DNA from: Muricauda sp. SCSIO 65647
GTDB lineage: Bacteria; Bacteroidota; Bacteroidia; Flavobacteriales; Flavobacteriaceae
Reading direction: 5' to 3'
DNA length: 64,000 nt
Assembly (NCBI RefSeq): GCF_021534965.1
Contig: NZ_CP091037.1
Location: 3,169,501-3,233,500 of the forward strand
Shown here: in pieces, positions 45,277 to 53,387 of the stretch
How the letters are laid out: each line of letters begins with the position of its first letter
Position numbering within the stretch: position 1 is the first letter of the stretch
Program-made: the position numbers and the translations under genes
The notes under the pieces: model-generated
What the model was told of the DNA's origin: nothing
Databases searched by the model: none
What the model saw: the letters and a program-made list of their open reading frames with translations, nothing else

Positions 45277-46704
45277 TTAATTATTACCGATCGGTGGCGG
45301 GCCATCGATCATGGGCTCGTATTTTTCGTCACCTTTACGCACTTTGAATTCTTCTTTTACTTTTTCGATCAATTTTGGATTTTCAAAGAGATCGACCATG
45401 GTCATTGCCATGGCCTTTGCCGCATGAACCATACCTTTGTGACCTATGCTCATGCCTCCACAGGCCACTACGGCCCATGAGTGCCACGGTGTACCTTTTG
45501 GGGCCACGGTAACCCTTAAATTGATGTTCGGTACGTTCCAGCTTACATCGCCCACGTCTGTTGAGCCTCCCCCAGGATTTTCTTCGGTTTCTTTCAACTG
45601 ATGAATTTTGCTGTCCATACCTATCTCTGGTTTTCCAGTGGCTTTTTGGATTGCCTTGCCAAAAGTGGTTTCCTCTTCGGTATAGGTAATGGGGCCAAGC
45701 AATTCTAAATTCTTTTGCATGATTTCACCGCCCGTACGGTTCACCAAGGTCTCATAAATACCTGAGACCAATGAAATCTTATAATCGACATTGGCCATGA
45801 TAGCCGCACCTTCGGCCATTTTTTTGACATGTTCGTAGGTAGGCAACATCACTTTTCGCTTTGGGTCACGAACGCGCACCCAAATCTTCGCATAATCCGG
45901 AACGACATTTACGACTTGTCCGCCATCTTGAATGTGGTAATGTAGGCGTGAAGTAGGTTTGATATGTTCACGATAGTAATTGATGCCCGTGGTATAAAGT
46001 TCTAAGGCATCAGAGGCACTGCGGCCATTCCAAGGGTCTGAGGAAGCATGCGCGGCCTGGCCATAGAATTCGACGATGAAATCGATTAAAGACAAACTAC
46101 TTTGCACATCGGCCTCTATTTCGGCGCCAGGGTGCCAACTGATGTTGACATCGACATCGTTCCATAGCCCGGCCTCGACCATCCAGACCTTGGCAAAATA
46201 TTTCTCTTCGGCCGGAGTACCCAAAAATTTGACCGTTCCTTTGATTTTACCTTCGGCTATAAGCTCTTTAATGGCAATGGCGGCCCCAAGACTGGCGGCC
46301 CCGAACAAGTTATGGCCGCAACCGTGGCCTGCGGCACCCGCTTTCAGCGGTTCTTTGGCGGGCTGTGCCTTTTGCGAAATGCCCGGCAAAGCATCAAACT
46401 CTCCCAAAATGCTGATTACGGGCTTTCCCGAACCGTATGTCGCTGTGAAGGCTGTGGGCATATCTGCAACCCCACGAGTAACAGCTAGGCCATTTTCTTC
46501 TGCGTAATCTGCCAAAACCTTTGAAGACTTGGACTCATTGAAAGCAGTCTCTGCCAATGCCCAGATTGAATCACTGATCTTGATAAGGTTTTCTTTGTGT
46601 TTTTCTACTGATGCGATGACGACTTGTTTGTTTTTACCAAGTTTTTGCGCCCCAATATTGGATGATATGCTGAACAAGAATAAAAGAAGGAATATTTTTT
46701 TCAT
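45277..46704 (-). CDS. Exported M20-family amidohydrolase
   Basis: A 475-residue zinc hydrolase of the M20/aminoacylase-AbgB group with a signal peptide (1-19, ending NIGAQ). Metal-binding blocks: AAGHGCGHNLFGAA, GTPAEEKYFAK, and NPGGGSTDVGDVSWNVPN near residue 380 that resembles the AbgB ligand loop; GQAAHASSDPWNGRSASDA begins the dimerisation lid. The substrate is probably an N-acyl or p-aminobenzoyl-type amide or a peptide; periplasmic location follows from the signal. It heads the pair Lacal_2735-pirin. Confidence 0.88.
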   Translation of the reverse strand: MKKIFLLLFLFSISSNIGAQKLGKNKQVVIASVEKHKENLIKISDSIWALAETAFNESKSSKVLADYAEENGLAVTRGVADMPTAFTATYGSGKPVISILGEFDALPGISQKAQPAKEPLKAGAAGHGCGHNLFGAASLGAAIAIKELIAEGKIKGTVKFLGTPAEEKYFAKVWMVEAGLWNDVDVNISWHPGAEIEADVQSSLSLIDFIVEFYGQAAHASSDPWNGRSASDALELYTTGINYYREHIKPTSRLHYHIQDGGQVVNVVPDYAKIWVRVRDPKRKVMLPTYEHVKKMAEGAAIMANVDYKISLVSGIYETLVNRTGGEIMQKNLELLGPITYTEEETTFGKAIQKATGKPEIGMDSKIHQLKETEENPGGGSTDVGDVSWNVPNINLRVTVAPKGTPWHSWAVVACGGMSIGHKGMVHAAKAMAMTMVDLFENPKLIEKVKEEFKVRKGDEKYEPMIDGPPPIGNN

Positions 46705-46745
46705 CTATATAGGTTTTAATAGCTTCTAATGTACCAAAAAATGAA

Positions 46746-48056
46746 TTATCCCAATGCTTCTTTAAAAGCCTTCAGACAACGCTCTCGTGCCATCTTATGG
46801 TCTACCATTTTTTCGGGATAAGAATCGGCGCCATATTCAGGAATCCATTCTTTGATATACGTTCTTTCTTTGTCAAATTTGTCGACTTGGGTCATCGGAT
46901 TGAAGATACGGAAGTAAGGGGCCGCATCAACACCACTGCCCGCCGCCCATTGCCAATTGCCCACATTGCTGGCCATTTCATAATCGAGCAGTTTTTGGGC
47001 AAAATAGGCTTCGCCCCAGCGCCAATCAACAAGTAAATGCTTGCATAAGAAACTGGCTACCAGCATTCTTACCCGGTTGTGCATGTAACCGGTTTCGTTG
47101 AGTTGTCGCATACCGGCATCGACCAGGGCAAAACCGGTCTCGCCTTTTTTCCATCTTTCAAACTCATTTTCGTCGTTGCGCCATTCGATGCGGTCGTATT
47201 TTGGTTTAAAGGCATTGCCCACCGTGTTCGGGTAATGCCATAGTATTTGCATGAAGAACTCACGCCAAATCAACTCGTTCCAAAAAACTTCGGCTTTTTC
47301 CATAATGGCTTTTTCAACCATTCTTCTTATGGATACAGTGCCAAACCTGAGGTGTGGACCTAATCGGGAAGTACCTTTTTCTTTAGCGGGATAGTCACGG
47401 GTATCTTCATATTTTTTTATCAGTTGGGAAGACACATCATGTTTGGGAACCGTGATAGCTGAATTTTTGAATCCGATATCGCTCAACGAAAGGTTGGGCA
47501 AACGGTTGTTTTTCACAAAATTTCCCATAAAAGGAACAACTTCATGGTCGGTTAAGTGCATTGTTCGATCAAAAATCTCCTTCCATTTGTTTTTATAAGG
47601 CGTATAAACGGTATACGGATGACCATCATTTTTGACCACTTCGTCTTTTTCAAAAATAACATGGTCTTTGTATGTTCTGAACGCAACACCCTTTTTTTCA
47701 AGCAATTTTTTTATCGTATCGTCGCGTCGCTTTGCATAGGGTTCGTAGTCGTGGTTGGTGAATACGGTTTGAACATTGTGCCCTGCGATCAGTTTAGAAA
47801 AAAGATCCCCAGGTTCTCCGTGATACATCGCTAAACTACTATTGGCCTTTTCTTGCAATGTACGGCGCATATTTTGCAAAGTCTCGAATATGAACGTCAC
47901 ACGGGCGTCATTCTTCGGTAGGTTTTCCAATATTTCCGTGTCAAAAATGAAAATGGGCATGACCGGGTGCCTATCGGTCAATGCACGGTGCAGCCCTACA
48001 TTGTCGTGAAGCCGCAGATCGCGTCGAAACCAGAAAATATTGATTTTGTCAGCCAT
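46746..48056 (-). CDS. Cryptochrome/deoxyribodipyrimidine photolyase
   Basis: A 436-residue flavoprotein of the photolyase family: N-terminal alpha/beta antenna domain (INIFWFRRDLRLHDN) and a C-terminal FAD domain with TSRLGPHLRFGTVSIR, WRWGEAYFAQKLLDYEMASNVGNWQWAAGSG and PYFRIFNPMTQ, the usual FAD and CPD-binding blocks. It most likely repairs cyclobutane pyrimidine dimers with light. The ATG at 48056 shares one base with the SDR stop. Last gene of the SRPBCC-SDR-photolyase operon. Confidence 0.93.
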   Translation of the reverse strand: MADKINIFWFRRDLRLHDNVGLHRALTDRHPVMPIFIFDTEILENLPKNDARVTFIFETLQNMRRTLQEKANSSLAMYHGEPGDLFSKLIAGHNVQTVFTNHDYEPYAKRRDDTIKKLLEKKGVAFRTYKDHVIFEKDEVVKNDGHPYTVYTPYKNKWKEIFDRTMHLTDHEVVPFMGNFVKNNRLPNLSLSDIGFKNSAITVPKHDVSSQLIKKYEDTRDYPAKEKGTSRLGPHLRFGTVSIRRMVEKAIMEKAEVFWNELIWREFFMQILWHYPNTVGNAFKPKYDRIEWRNDENEFERWKKGETGFALVDAGMRQLNETGYMHNRVRMLVASFLCKHLLVDWRWGEAYFAQKLLDYEMASNVGNWQWAAGSGVDAAPYFRIFNPMTQVDKFDKERTYIKEWIPEYGADSYPEKMVDHKMARERCLKAFKEALG

Positions 48057-48748
48057 CAATCAACGTTCAAAGTAGAAATGCCGCCATCGACCCCTAGAAC
48101 TTGTCCTGTGATCCAAGTGCCTTTATCGCTCAATAAAAATAGAGCCATTTGGGCAATATCTTCAGGTCGCCCCACTCTTTTTAATGGATGCCTTTGGGCC
48201 ATCAAACCTTGCTTCTTTTCATTGCTCAGCAATCTTTTGGCCAATGGTGTATCAACAAGCGAGGGCGCAATGCAATTTACCCGAACTTTTGGGGCATACT
48301 CGGCAGCCAATGATCTGGCAAACCCCTCAATGGCGCCTTTTGCCGCTGAAACACTGGTATGAAAGGGCATTCCCGTTTCAACGGCCACTGTACTAAAAAA
48401 GACCATACTTGACTTTTCGGCCATTTTGGACATTATCGCAGACACTATTTTTACCAAGGAAAAGAAATTGACTTCCATATCTTCCTTAAAAGTATCCAGC
48501 GATAACATTTTGAACGGTTTCAAATTGATAGTGCCAGGGCAATAGGCAAATCCGTGAATTTCGTCCGGTAATCGGGAAACGTCGAGTTCATCGTTGGTGG
48601 CATCAAATGTGATGTGGGTGATACCTGACCCATTTAGTTCCCCATGGGTTCGAGAGGCTACAAAAACAGAATGGTCTTTGGCAAGTTCTTTTGCCATGGC
48701 CAGGCCAATGCCATGTGAACCTCCTATCAATAAAATATTTTTTGACAT
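48056..48748 (-). CDS. Short-chain dehydrogenase/reductase
   Basis: A 230-residue SDR: Rossmann GGSHGIGLA, the catalytic Ser in FFSTVAVETG, the active-site region FHTSVSAAKGAIEGFARSLAAEY in which the Tyr of the usual YxxxK appears replaced by Val/Ser (SVSAAKG), and C-terminal WITGQVLGVDGGIS. The Tyr to Ser change deserves attention because SDRs normally need it. It sits between the SRPBCC and photolyase genes. Substrate unknown. Confidence 0.88.
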   Translation of the reverse strand: MSKNILLIGGSHGIGLAMAKELAKDHSVFVASRTHGELNGSGITHITFDATNDELDVSRLPDEIHGFAYCPGTINLKPFKMLSLDTFKEDMEVNFFSLVKIVSAIMSKMAEKSSMVFFSTVAVETGMPFHTSVSAAKGAIEGFARSLAAEYAPKVRVNCIAPSLVDTPLAKRLLSNEKKQGLMAQRHPLKRVGRPEDIAQMALFLLSDKGTWITGQVLGVDGGISTLNVD

Positions 48749-48750
48749 GT

Positions 48751-49242
48751 TCAATTCAGTTCAAATTCGTTCTCAAAATGGGGCAGGGTGCCAAACAGCT
48801 CGGTCAACTTTTCTTTACGGTACTCAAAAATCTGCTTTAGCTGTTTTTTGACCAACCATGGCTGTGCCCACTGACCAATGATTCCGAACGGAATCTTGTA
48901 ATCGATGAGATCTTCCATTTCAACACCACCTTCGATTTCCTTTATGAAATGTTTATGGTGCCAAAGCGCATAAGGTCCGAACCGCTGTTCATCGACAAAA
49001 TATTCTCCCTCTTTCACATGGGTGATCTCAGTGACCCACTTGGTAGAAAAACCTGGAAACGGCTTTACCACATACTGTATGATTTGGCCTTGGTACATGG
49101 GTCTATCCGCTCCCGACAGAATATGAAATCCCATATGGTCTGGAGTGATTACTTTAAGGTTTTTTGGATCAGAAAGAAATTGCCAAGCCTCTGTTTTAGA
49201 TATTGGCAGTGCTTGCTTGGCCCACAGGCGATATAATTTCAT
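48751..49242 (-). CDS. SRPBCC (START/ligand-binding) family protein
   Basis: A 163-residue protein with the SRPBCC/polyketide-cyclase-like fold pattern: the start YRLWAKQALPISKTEAWQFLSDPKNL, ITPDHMGFHI strand and the C-terminal FGIIGQWAQPWLVKKQLKQIFEYRKEKL helix, as in flavobacterial cell-division-inhibitor-like or CoxG-like proteins. It is the first gene of the photolyase operon, beginning just after a perfect -7 element. It probably binds a lipid or pigment; inferred only. Confidence 0.8.
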   Translation of the reverse strand: MKLYRLWAKQALPISKTEAWQFLSDPKNLKVITPDHMGFHILSGADRPMYQGQIIQYVVKPFPGFSTKWVTEITHVKEGEYFVDEQRFGPYALWHHKHFIKEIEGGVEMEDLIDYKIPFGIIGQWAQPWLVKKQLKQIFEYRKEKLTELFGTLPHFENEFELN

Positions 49243-49255
49243 AAAAGTGTTTTGA

Positions 49256-49305
49256 CAAAGATAAAAAGCATTTTGTTTAAACTTTAATTAAAAAAGTTAA
49301 ACAAA
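49256..49305 (-). promoter_or_regulatory. Promoter and inverted-repeat operator of the photolyase operon
   Basis: On the minus strand, TATCTTTG (49263-49256) is a perfect -7 element. Just upstream, TTTGTTTAAACTTT (49272-49285) and AAAGTTAAACAAA (49293-49305) form a near-perfect inverted repeat with one extra A in one arm, covering the -33 region. Such a site would suit a repressor released by light or stress. Confidence 0.5.
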
Positions 49306-49416
49306 TTATAAACGACATTGAACCTTCGTTTTCCATTTACCGTGATTCTTGAAGATTCGTCCAATTCTTGTCAAAGTTTGCTGTACCTGTTTGTATCTTT
49401 CAGCTGATTTTGGAAG

Positions 49417-50577
49417 ATGAAAGGGCTCATATATATTTTTCTGTTTTTCTTGGGTGGATGGCTCTATGCGCAAAGTGATGTGCAATCAGTGGGGCAATTG
49501 CCACAAACCATTTCTGAAACTTCGGGATTGATTTTTTATAACGGAAAATTAATTACCCACAACGATTCGGGCAATACGCCACAGTTGTTCGAAATCGATA
49601 CCGTTTCATTGGCGATTACCCGAACGGTAACCATAGAAAGCACCATCAATGTTGACTGGGAAGACCTTGCCCAAGACGATGACTATATTTACATAGGGGA
49701 TTTTGGAAACAATACCGGCGACCGTCAAGATCTGGCCATACTCAGGGTCGCCAAAGCAGCATACGATATCGCTGATACTGTCAGCGCAGAGCGAATTGAT
49801 TTTTTCTATGAAGATCAAGAAGACTTCACGACCGCCCAAAACAGTGATTGGGATGCCGAGGCCCTGTTTGTGTTGAACGATGACCTGATTATTCTCACCA
49901 AACAATGGCAAAGCCAGGGTACGGTTGCATACCGTCTTCCAAAGCTGCCAGGCGCGTTTTTGGCAGAGCGACTAGATACTTATCAAGTGAACGGTCTGGT
50001 AACCGGGGCTACTTACGATTCTGCCTCCAATGTATTGTATTTGGTAGGCTATAACCAATTTTTATTGCCTTTTTTTGAAGTCATTGAGGGGGTGACCGAC
50101 AATGCTATCTTTTCTGGGGAAAAGACACAGACAATGCTAGATATCGGTTTTGCCCAAATAGAGGCCATTGAGCAAGTGGGGGCTACTTTTTATGCCACTT
50201 CTGAGGAGTTCAACAATTCCAGCCCACCGGTCAGTTCAGCTTCCCGTTTGTTTCGTTTTTCATTGGATGAAGATGATTTGCCACCAGAAGAAGAGGAAGA
50301 GGAGGAGGAAAATCCTTCCGATGGGGGACAACTAAATAATGACCAACTGGTTCTTTATAAACGACTTGACTCAGAACTATTGAACTATCGATTGAACACG
50401 TCCCGTGCCATATTTGGCATGGGTATTTTCGATACTAGCGGTAGACAAGTACAATTCGTGCCCCTTGAAGAATTACAGAGCGATTCCATTGATCTTTCCA
50501 CTCTGGGCCCATCGGTTTACTACTTCACTTTTTTTTTAAAGGGAAAAACGGTTTCGAAACCATATTTCAAGTTTTGA
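49417..50577 (+). CDS. Secreted protein with T9SS type A sorting tail
   Basis: A 386-residue protein: signal peptide (1-18, ending LYAQ), a beta-rich domain with GLIFYNGKLITHNDSGNTPQLFEID resembling propeller-like proteins of unknown function, an acidic linker of eight Glu (PPEEEEEEEENPSDGG), and a C-terminal segment (about 320-386) with the features of a type IX secretion sorting domain (FDTSGRQV, LSTLGPSVYYFTF, KPYFKF). It would be exported by T9SS to the cell surface or medium. No activity assigned. Confidence 0.8.
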   Translation: MKGLIYIFLFFLGGWLYAQSDVQSVGQLPQTISETSGLIFYNGKLITHNDSGNTPQLFEIDTVSLAITRTVTIESTINVDWEDLAQDDDYIYIGDFGNNTGDRQDLAILRVAKAAYDIADTVSAERIDFFYEDQEDFTTAQNSDWDAEALFVLNDDLIILTKQWQSQGTVAYRLPKLPGAFLAERLDTYQVNGLVTGATYDSASNVLYLVGYNQFLLPFFEVIEGVTDNAIFSGEKTQTMLDIGFAQIEAIEQVGATFYATSEEFNNSSPPVSSASRLFRFSLDEDDLPPEEEEEEEENPSDGGQLNNDQLVLYKRLDSELLNYRLNTSRAIFGMGIFDTSGRQVQFVPLEELQSDSIDLSTLGPSVYYFTFFLKGKTVSKPYFKF

Positions 50578-50660
50578 AAATGCTTATTTAGGCTTATTTT
50601 AACAAACTTGGCCTGCCTTTATCTTTAGTTTTGTCAGACTAACGATAAAACACTTTCAAA

Positions 50661-51503
50661 ATGAAAAGATTAGCCTTGTTTGCGTTCGTGGGTCTACTCT
50701 CAGTAACGCTTTCAGCCCAAATGCAGACCCCCCAGCCAAGTCCGTCCAGTAAGTTAAAACAGACTGTTGGATTGACCGACGTGGTGGTCAAGTATTCACG
50801 ACCTTCCATGAAAGGAAGAACTATTTTCGGAAACCTTGTTCCCTATGATAAATTGTGGAGAACCGGTGCCAATAAAAATACAACGGTATCGTTCAGCGAT
50901 GATGTCACCATCGGTGGCAAAGAACTCAAAGCGGGTAACTATGCTATTTTTACCAAACCAGGTGAAACCGTTTGGGAAGTAATTTTTTATTCAGATGCCG
51001 AGAATTGGGGTACTCCTAGAAAATGGGACGATGCAAAAGTGGCCGTTACCACCAAGGTTGAGGTAATGCAAATGCCAATGCCCATCGAGACCTTCACGAT
51101 CACTATTGATGATCTGCACAATAATGGAGCTACTTTAGGGATGCTTTGGGAAAACCAATACGTAGGCGTGAAGTTTGAAGTACCCACTGATAAAAAGGCG
51201 ACCAAAAGCATAGAAGCTGCAATGTCAGGGCCTTCGGCCAACGACTACTATGCTGCCGCAGCGTATTATATGGACGAGGGAAAAGATCTGGCAAAGGCCA
51301 AAGAATGGATTGATAAGGCGGTATCAATGAACGACAAGGCCTTTTGGATGATGCGCAAACAATCGTTGATCTATGCCAAAATGGGCGATAAGCAAGGGGC
51401 CATTGCAGCGGCAAAGAAATCATTGGCAGTCGCGGAAGAAGCAGGTAATGCTGACTATGTCAAATTGAACAAAGATTCCCTGAAAGAGTGGGGCGCCCTA
51501 TAA
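50661..51503 (+). CDS. DUF2911 domain protein
   Basis: A 280-residue exported protein, signal peptide MKRLALFAFVGLLSVTLSAQ, then the DUF2911 domain with SPSSKLKQTVGLTDVVVKYSRPSMKGRTIFG and YDKLWRTGANKNTTVSFSDDVTIGG. The C-terminal part (about 190-275) has tetratricopeptide-like repeats (ANDYYAAAAYYMDEGKDLAKAKEWIDKA, KMGDKQGAIAAAKKSLAVA). The family is common in Bacteroidota with no known function. A bidirectional terminator follows. Confidence 0.9.
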   Translation: MKRLALFAFVGLLSVTLSAQMQTPQPSPSSKLKQTVGLTDVVVKYSRPSMKGRTIFGNLVPYDKLWRTGANKNTTVSFSDDVTIGGKELKAGNYAIFTKPGETVWEVIFYSDAENWGTPRKWDDAKVAVTTKVEVMQMPMPIETFTITIDDLHNNGATLGMLWENQYVGVKFEVPTDKKATKSIEAAMSGPSANDYYAAAAYYMDEGKDLAKAKEWIDKAVSMNDKAFWMMRKQSLIYAKMGDKQGAIAAAKKSLAVAEEAGNADYVKLNKDSLKEWGAL

Positions 51504-51526
51504 AGGAAAAGAATATTTATTTCTTG

Positions 51527-51559
51527 AAAACCCTGACCATATTGCGGTCGGGGTTTTTT
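51527..51559. terminator. Bidirectional terminator between DUF2911 and the symporter
   Basis: AAAACCCTGACC (51527-51538) pairs with GGTCGGGGTTTT (51546-51557) through one T-G pair, followed by T residues on the plus strand and by AAG-TTTC on the other side. It separates two convergent genes and overlaps the symporter stop. Confidence 0.75.
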
Positions 51560-53264
51560 ATGCTTCAAAGGCAGGGTTCCGCAGCCATCGGTCAAAAGTT
51601 TCAAGGATAATCGCAATGAGAATGACCAATGCACAACCAAATGCGTTGAGCCATAGATAAGACATCCAGTCTTGGCTCCACCCGATAATGACGATTATTT
51701 GCGTTATGATGGCCGCAATGAAAACGGCATTGCCTTTGACAAACTTAAAAAAGAAAGCAAGAAGAAAAATACCCAGTACGTTGCCGTAGAAAATAGAACC
51801 AATAATGTTGACCAATTGTATTAGATTATCAAAAAGATTGGCCACACAAGCTATGACAATCGCAATGACACCCCATAACAAGGTAAAGGCCTTGGTCGCC
51901 CTTACATATTGGCTTTGGTTCAACTGGGTCTTTTTGTTGCGTTTATACAGATCAATGGCCGTTATGGTCCCCAGGGCGTTTAATTCTGATGCTGTTGAAG
52001 ACATGGCCGCCGAAAGGATCACGGCCAATAGAAGACCGACCAGACCTATGGGCAAATTGTTCAATATGAAGTGGATGAACACATAATCTTTGTCATTGGT
52101 CTCGACCGTACTGTCTGCTTGGGCAATCAACGTTCTGGCTGCATCACGGTTACTGCTTTCCTTTTTGTTCAAGTCGACCATTTTGATCCGTGCCTCTTCG
52201 ATGGCATTGTAGTCTTTGACGCCCCATGCCTTTGAGAATTCATTTTGGGCCATTCTCTTTTCGGTTTCCAGCTCTTTATGCCCTTGCTCAAGTTGCCGGT
52301 AATCTTCGGCATAAGTAGATGACAAAACGGCTTCGCTGGCCGCAGGATTGAAATTGAGCGGTGAACTATTGTACTGATAGAAAACAAATACCATTACGCC
52401 CACCAAAAGAATGAAGAACTGCATGGGTATTTTTAAAATGCCATTGAAGATCAAACCCAATTGACTTTCACGTACTGATTTACCCGAAAGATAACGCTGT
52501 ACCTGACTTTGATCGGTGCCAAAATAGGCAAGGGCCAGAAAGAAACCACCCGTAATGCCACTCCAGAACGTGTATCGATTCTGGGTATCAAAATCGAAGT
52601 TCAGAATATTCAATTTTTCATTGGCCCCCGCAATTTTCAATACCTCCCCAAAGGTGATGTCAATGGGTAGCGACCCCAATATGAAGAAAAAGGCGAAAAA
52701 CATGCCCACCATGATAATGAACATCTGTTGTTTGTGGGTCACGCTCACTGCCTTGGTGCCACCAGAAACGGTATAGATGATGACAATAATACCAATGATG
52801 ATGTTTAGCGTTCTCAGGTCCCAGCCCAAAACGGCCGATAAGATAATTGACGGCGCAAAAATCGTGATACCCGCAGCAAGCCCGCGCTGTATCAAAAAAA
52901 GAATAGCGGTAAGGGTTCTTGTCTTGAGGTCGAACCGTTTTTCAAGCAGTTCGTAGGCCGTAAATACTTTAAGCTTGTGATAAATCGGTACAAAGATGGC
53001 GCAAATGACGATCATGGCCAATGGAAGCCCAAAATAGAATTGCACAAAGCCCATACCATCGTGAAATGCCTGACCCGGGGTCGAGAGAAAAGTAATGGCA
53101 CTGGCTTGGGTGGCCATCACCGAGAGCCCTATGGTCCACCAACGGGCCTTGTTGCCCCCACGTACGTAGTCGTCAACACTTTTGCTGCCCCTGGTTTTCC
53201 AGACACCGTAGCCGGCTATGAACAAAAGTGTTCCGCTAAGAACTACCCAGTCAAGTATCACCAT
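51558..53264 (-). CDS. Sodium:solute symporter (SSS family)
   Basis: A 568-residue transporter with about 13-14 membrane segments; WWTIGLSVMATQASAITFLSTPGQAFHDGMGFVQFYFG and GLLLAVILSAAMSSTASELNALGTITAIDLYKR are the SSS family signatures. A polar, coiled-coil-like insert (about 320-385, EEARIKMVDLNKKESSNRDAART) lies between helices 8 and 9. The nearest named groups include sialic-acid/sugar-type transporters (YidK/SglT-like). It is in an operon with the small 39-residue protein and PIG-L deacetylase, suggesting an amino-sugar substrate. Confidence 0.88.
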   Translation of the reverse strand: MVILDWVVLSGTLLFIAGYGVWKTRGSKSVDDYVRGGNKARWWTIGLSVMATQASAITFLSTPGQAFHDGMGFVQFYFGLPLAMIVICAIFVPIYHKLKVFTAYELLEKRFDLKTRTLTAILFLIQRGLAAGITIFAPSIILSAVLGWDLRTLNIIIGIIVIIYTVSGGTKAVSVTHKQQMFIIMVGMFFAFFFILGSLPIDITFGEVLKIAGANEKLNILNFDFDTQNRYTFWSGITGGFFLALAYFGTDQSQVQRYLSGKSVRESQLGLIFNGILKIPMQFFILLVGVMVFVFYQYNSSPLNFNPAASEAVLSSTYAEDYRQLEQGHKELETEKRMAQNEFSKAWGVKDYNAIEEARIKMVDLNKKESSNRDAARTLIAQADSTVETNDKDYVFIHFILNNLPIGLVGLLLAVILSAAMSSTASELNALGTITAIDLYKRNKKTQLNQSQYVRATKAFTLLWGVIAIVIACVANLFDNLIQLVNIIGSIFYGNVLGIFLLAFFFKFVKGNAVFIAAIITQIIVIIGWSQDWMSYLWLNAFGCALVILIAIILETFDRWLRNPAFEA

Positions 53265-53267
53265 AGG

Positions 53268-53387
53268 TCAAATATTTCCCCGCATTAAAAAATGGAAAAT
53301 GATGATATACATTGTATTGAGCAACAGTACTAATGTATATTCCCATTTCCAAACAAACTTTGTGAGTAGTTTATCCTTTGATTTCAT
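53268..53387 (-). CDS. 39-residue single-helix membrane protein, symporter-associated
   Basis: An ATG at 53387 opens a 39-codon frame, overlapping the end of the PIG-L gene by 17 bases and stopping three bases before the symporter ATG. The product MKSKDKLLTKFVWKWEYTLV then continues into one hydrophobic helix (about 18-34) and a basic MRGNI end. Placement and character match a small partner of the symporter, similar to DUF4212 and the 66-residue protein upstream of the sensor kinase. It was found by manual reading because it is below usual length limits. Confidence 0.65.
   Translation of the reverse strand: MKSKDKLLTKFVWKWEYTLVLLLNTMYIIIFHFLMRGNI

Noticed and set aside
50281-50330. Microsatellite or CRISPR-like repeat
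   Set aside because: It is a coding glutamate tract in frame; no spacer pattern.
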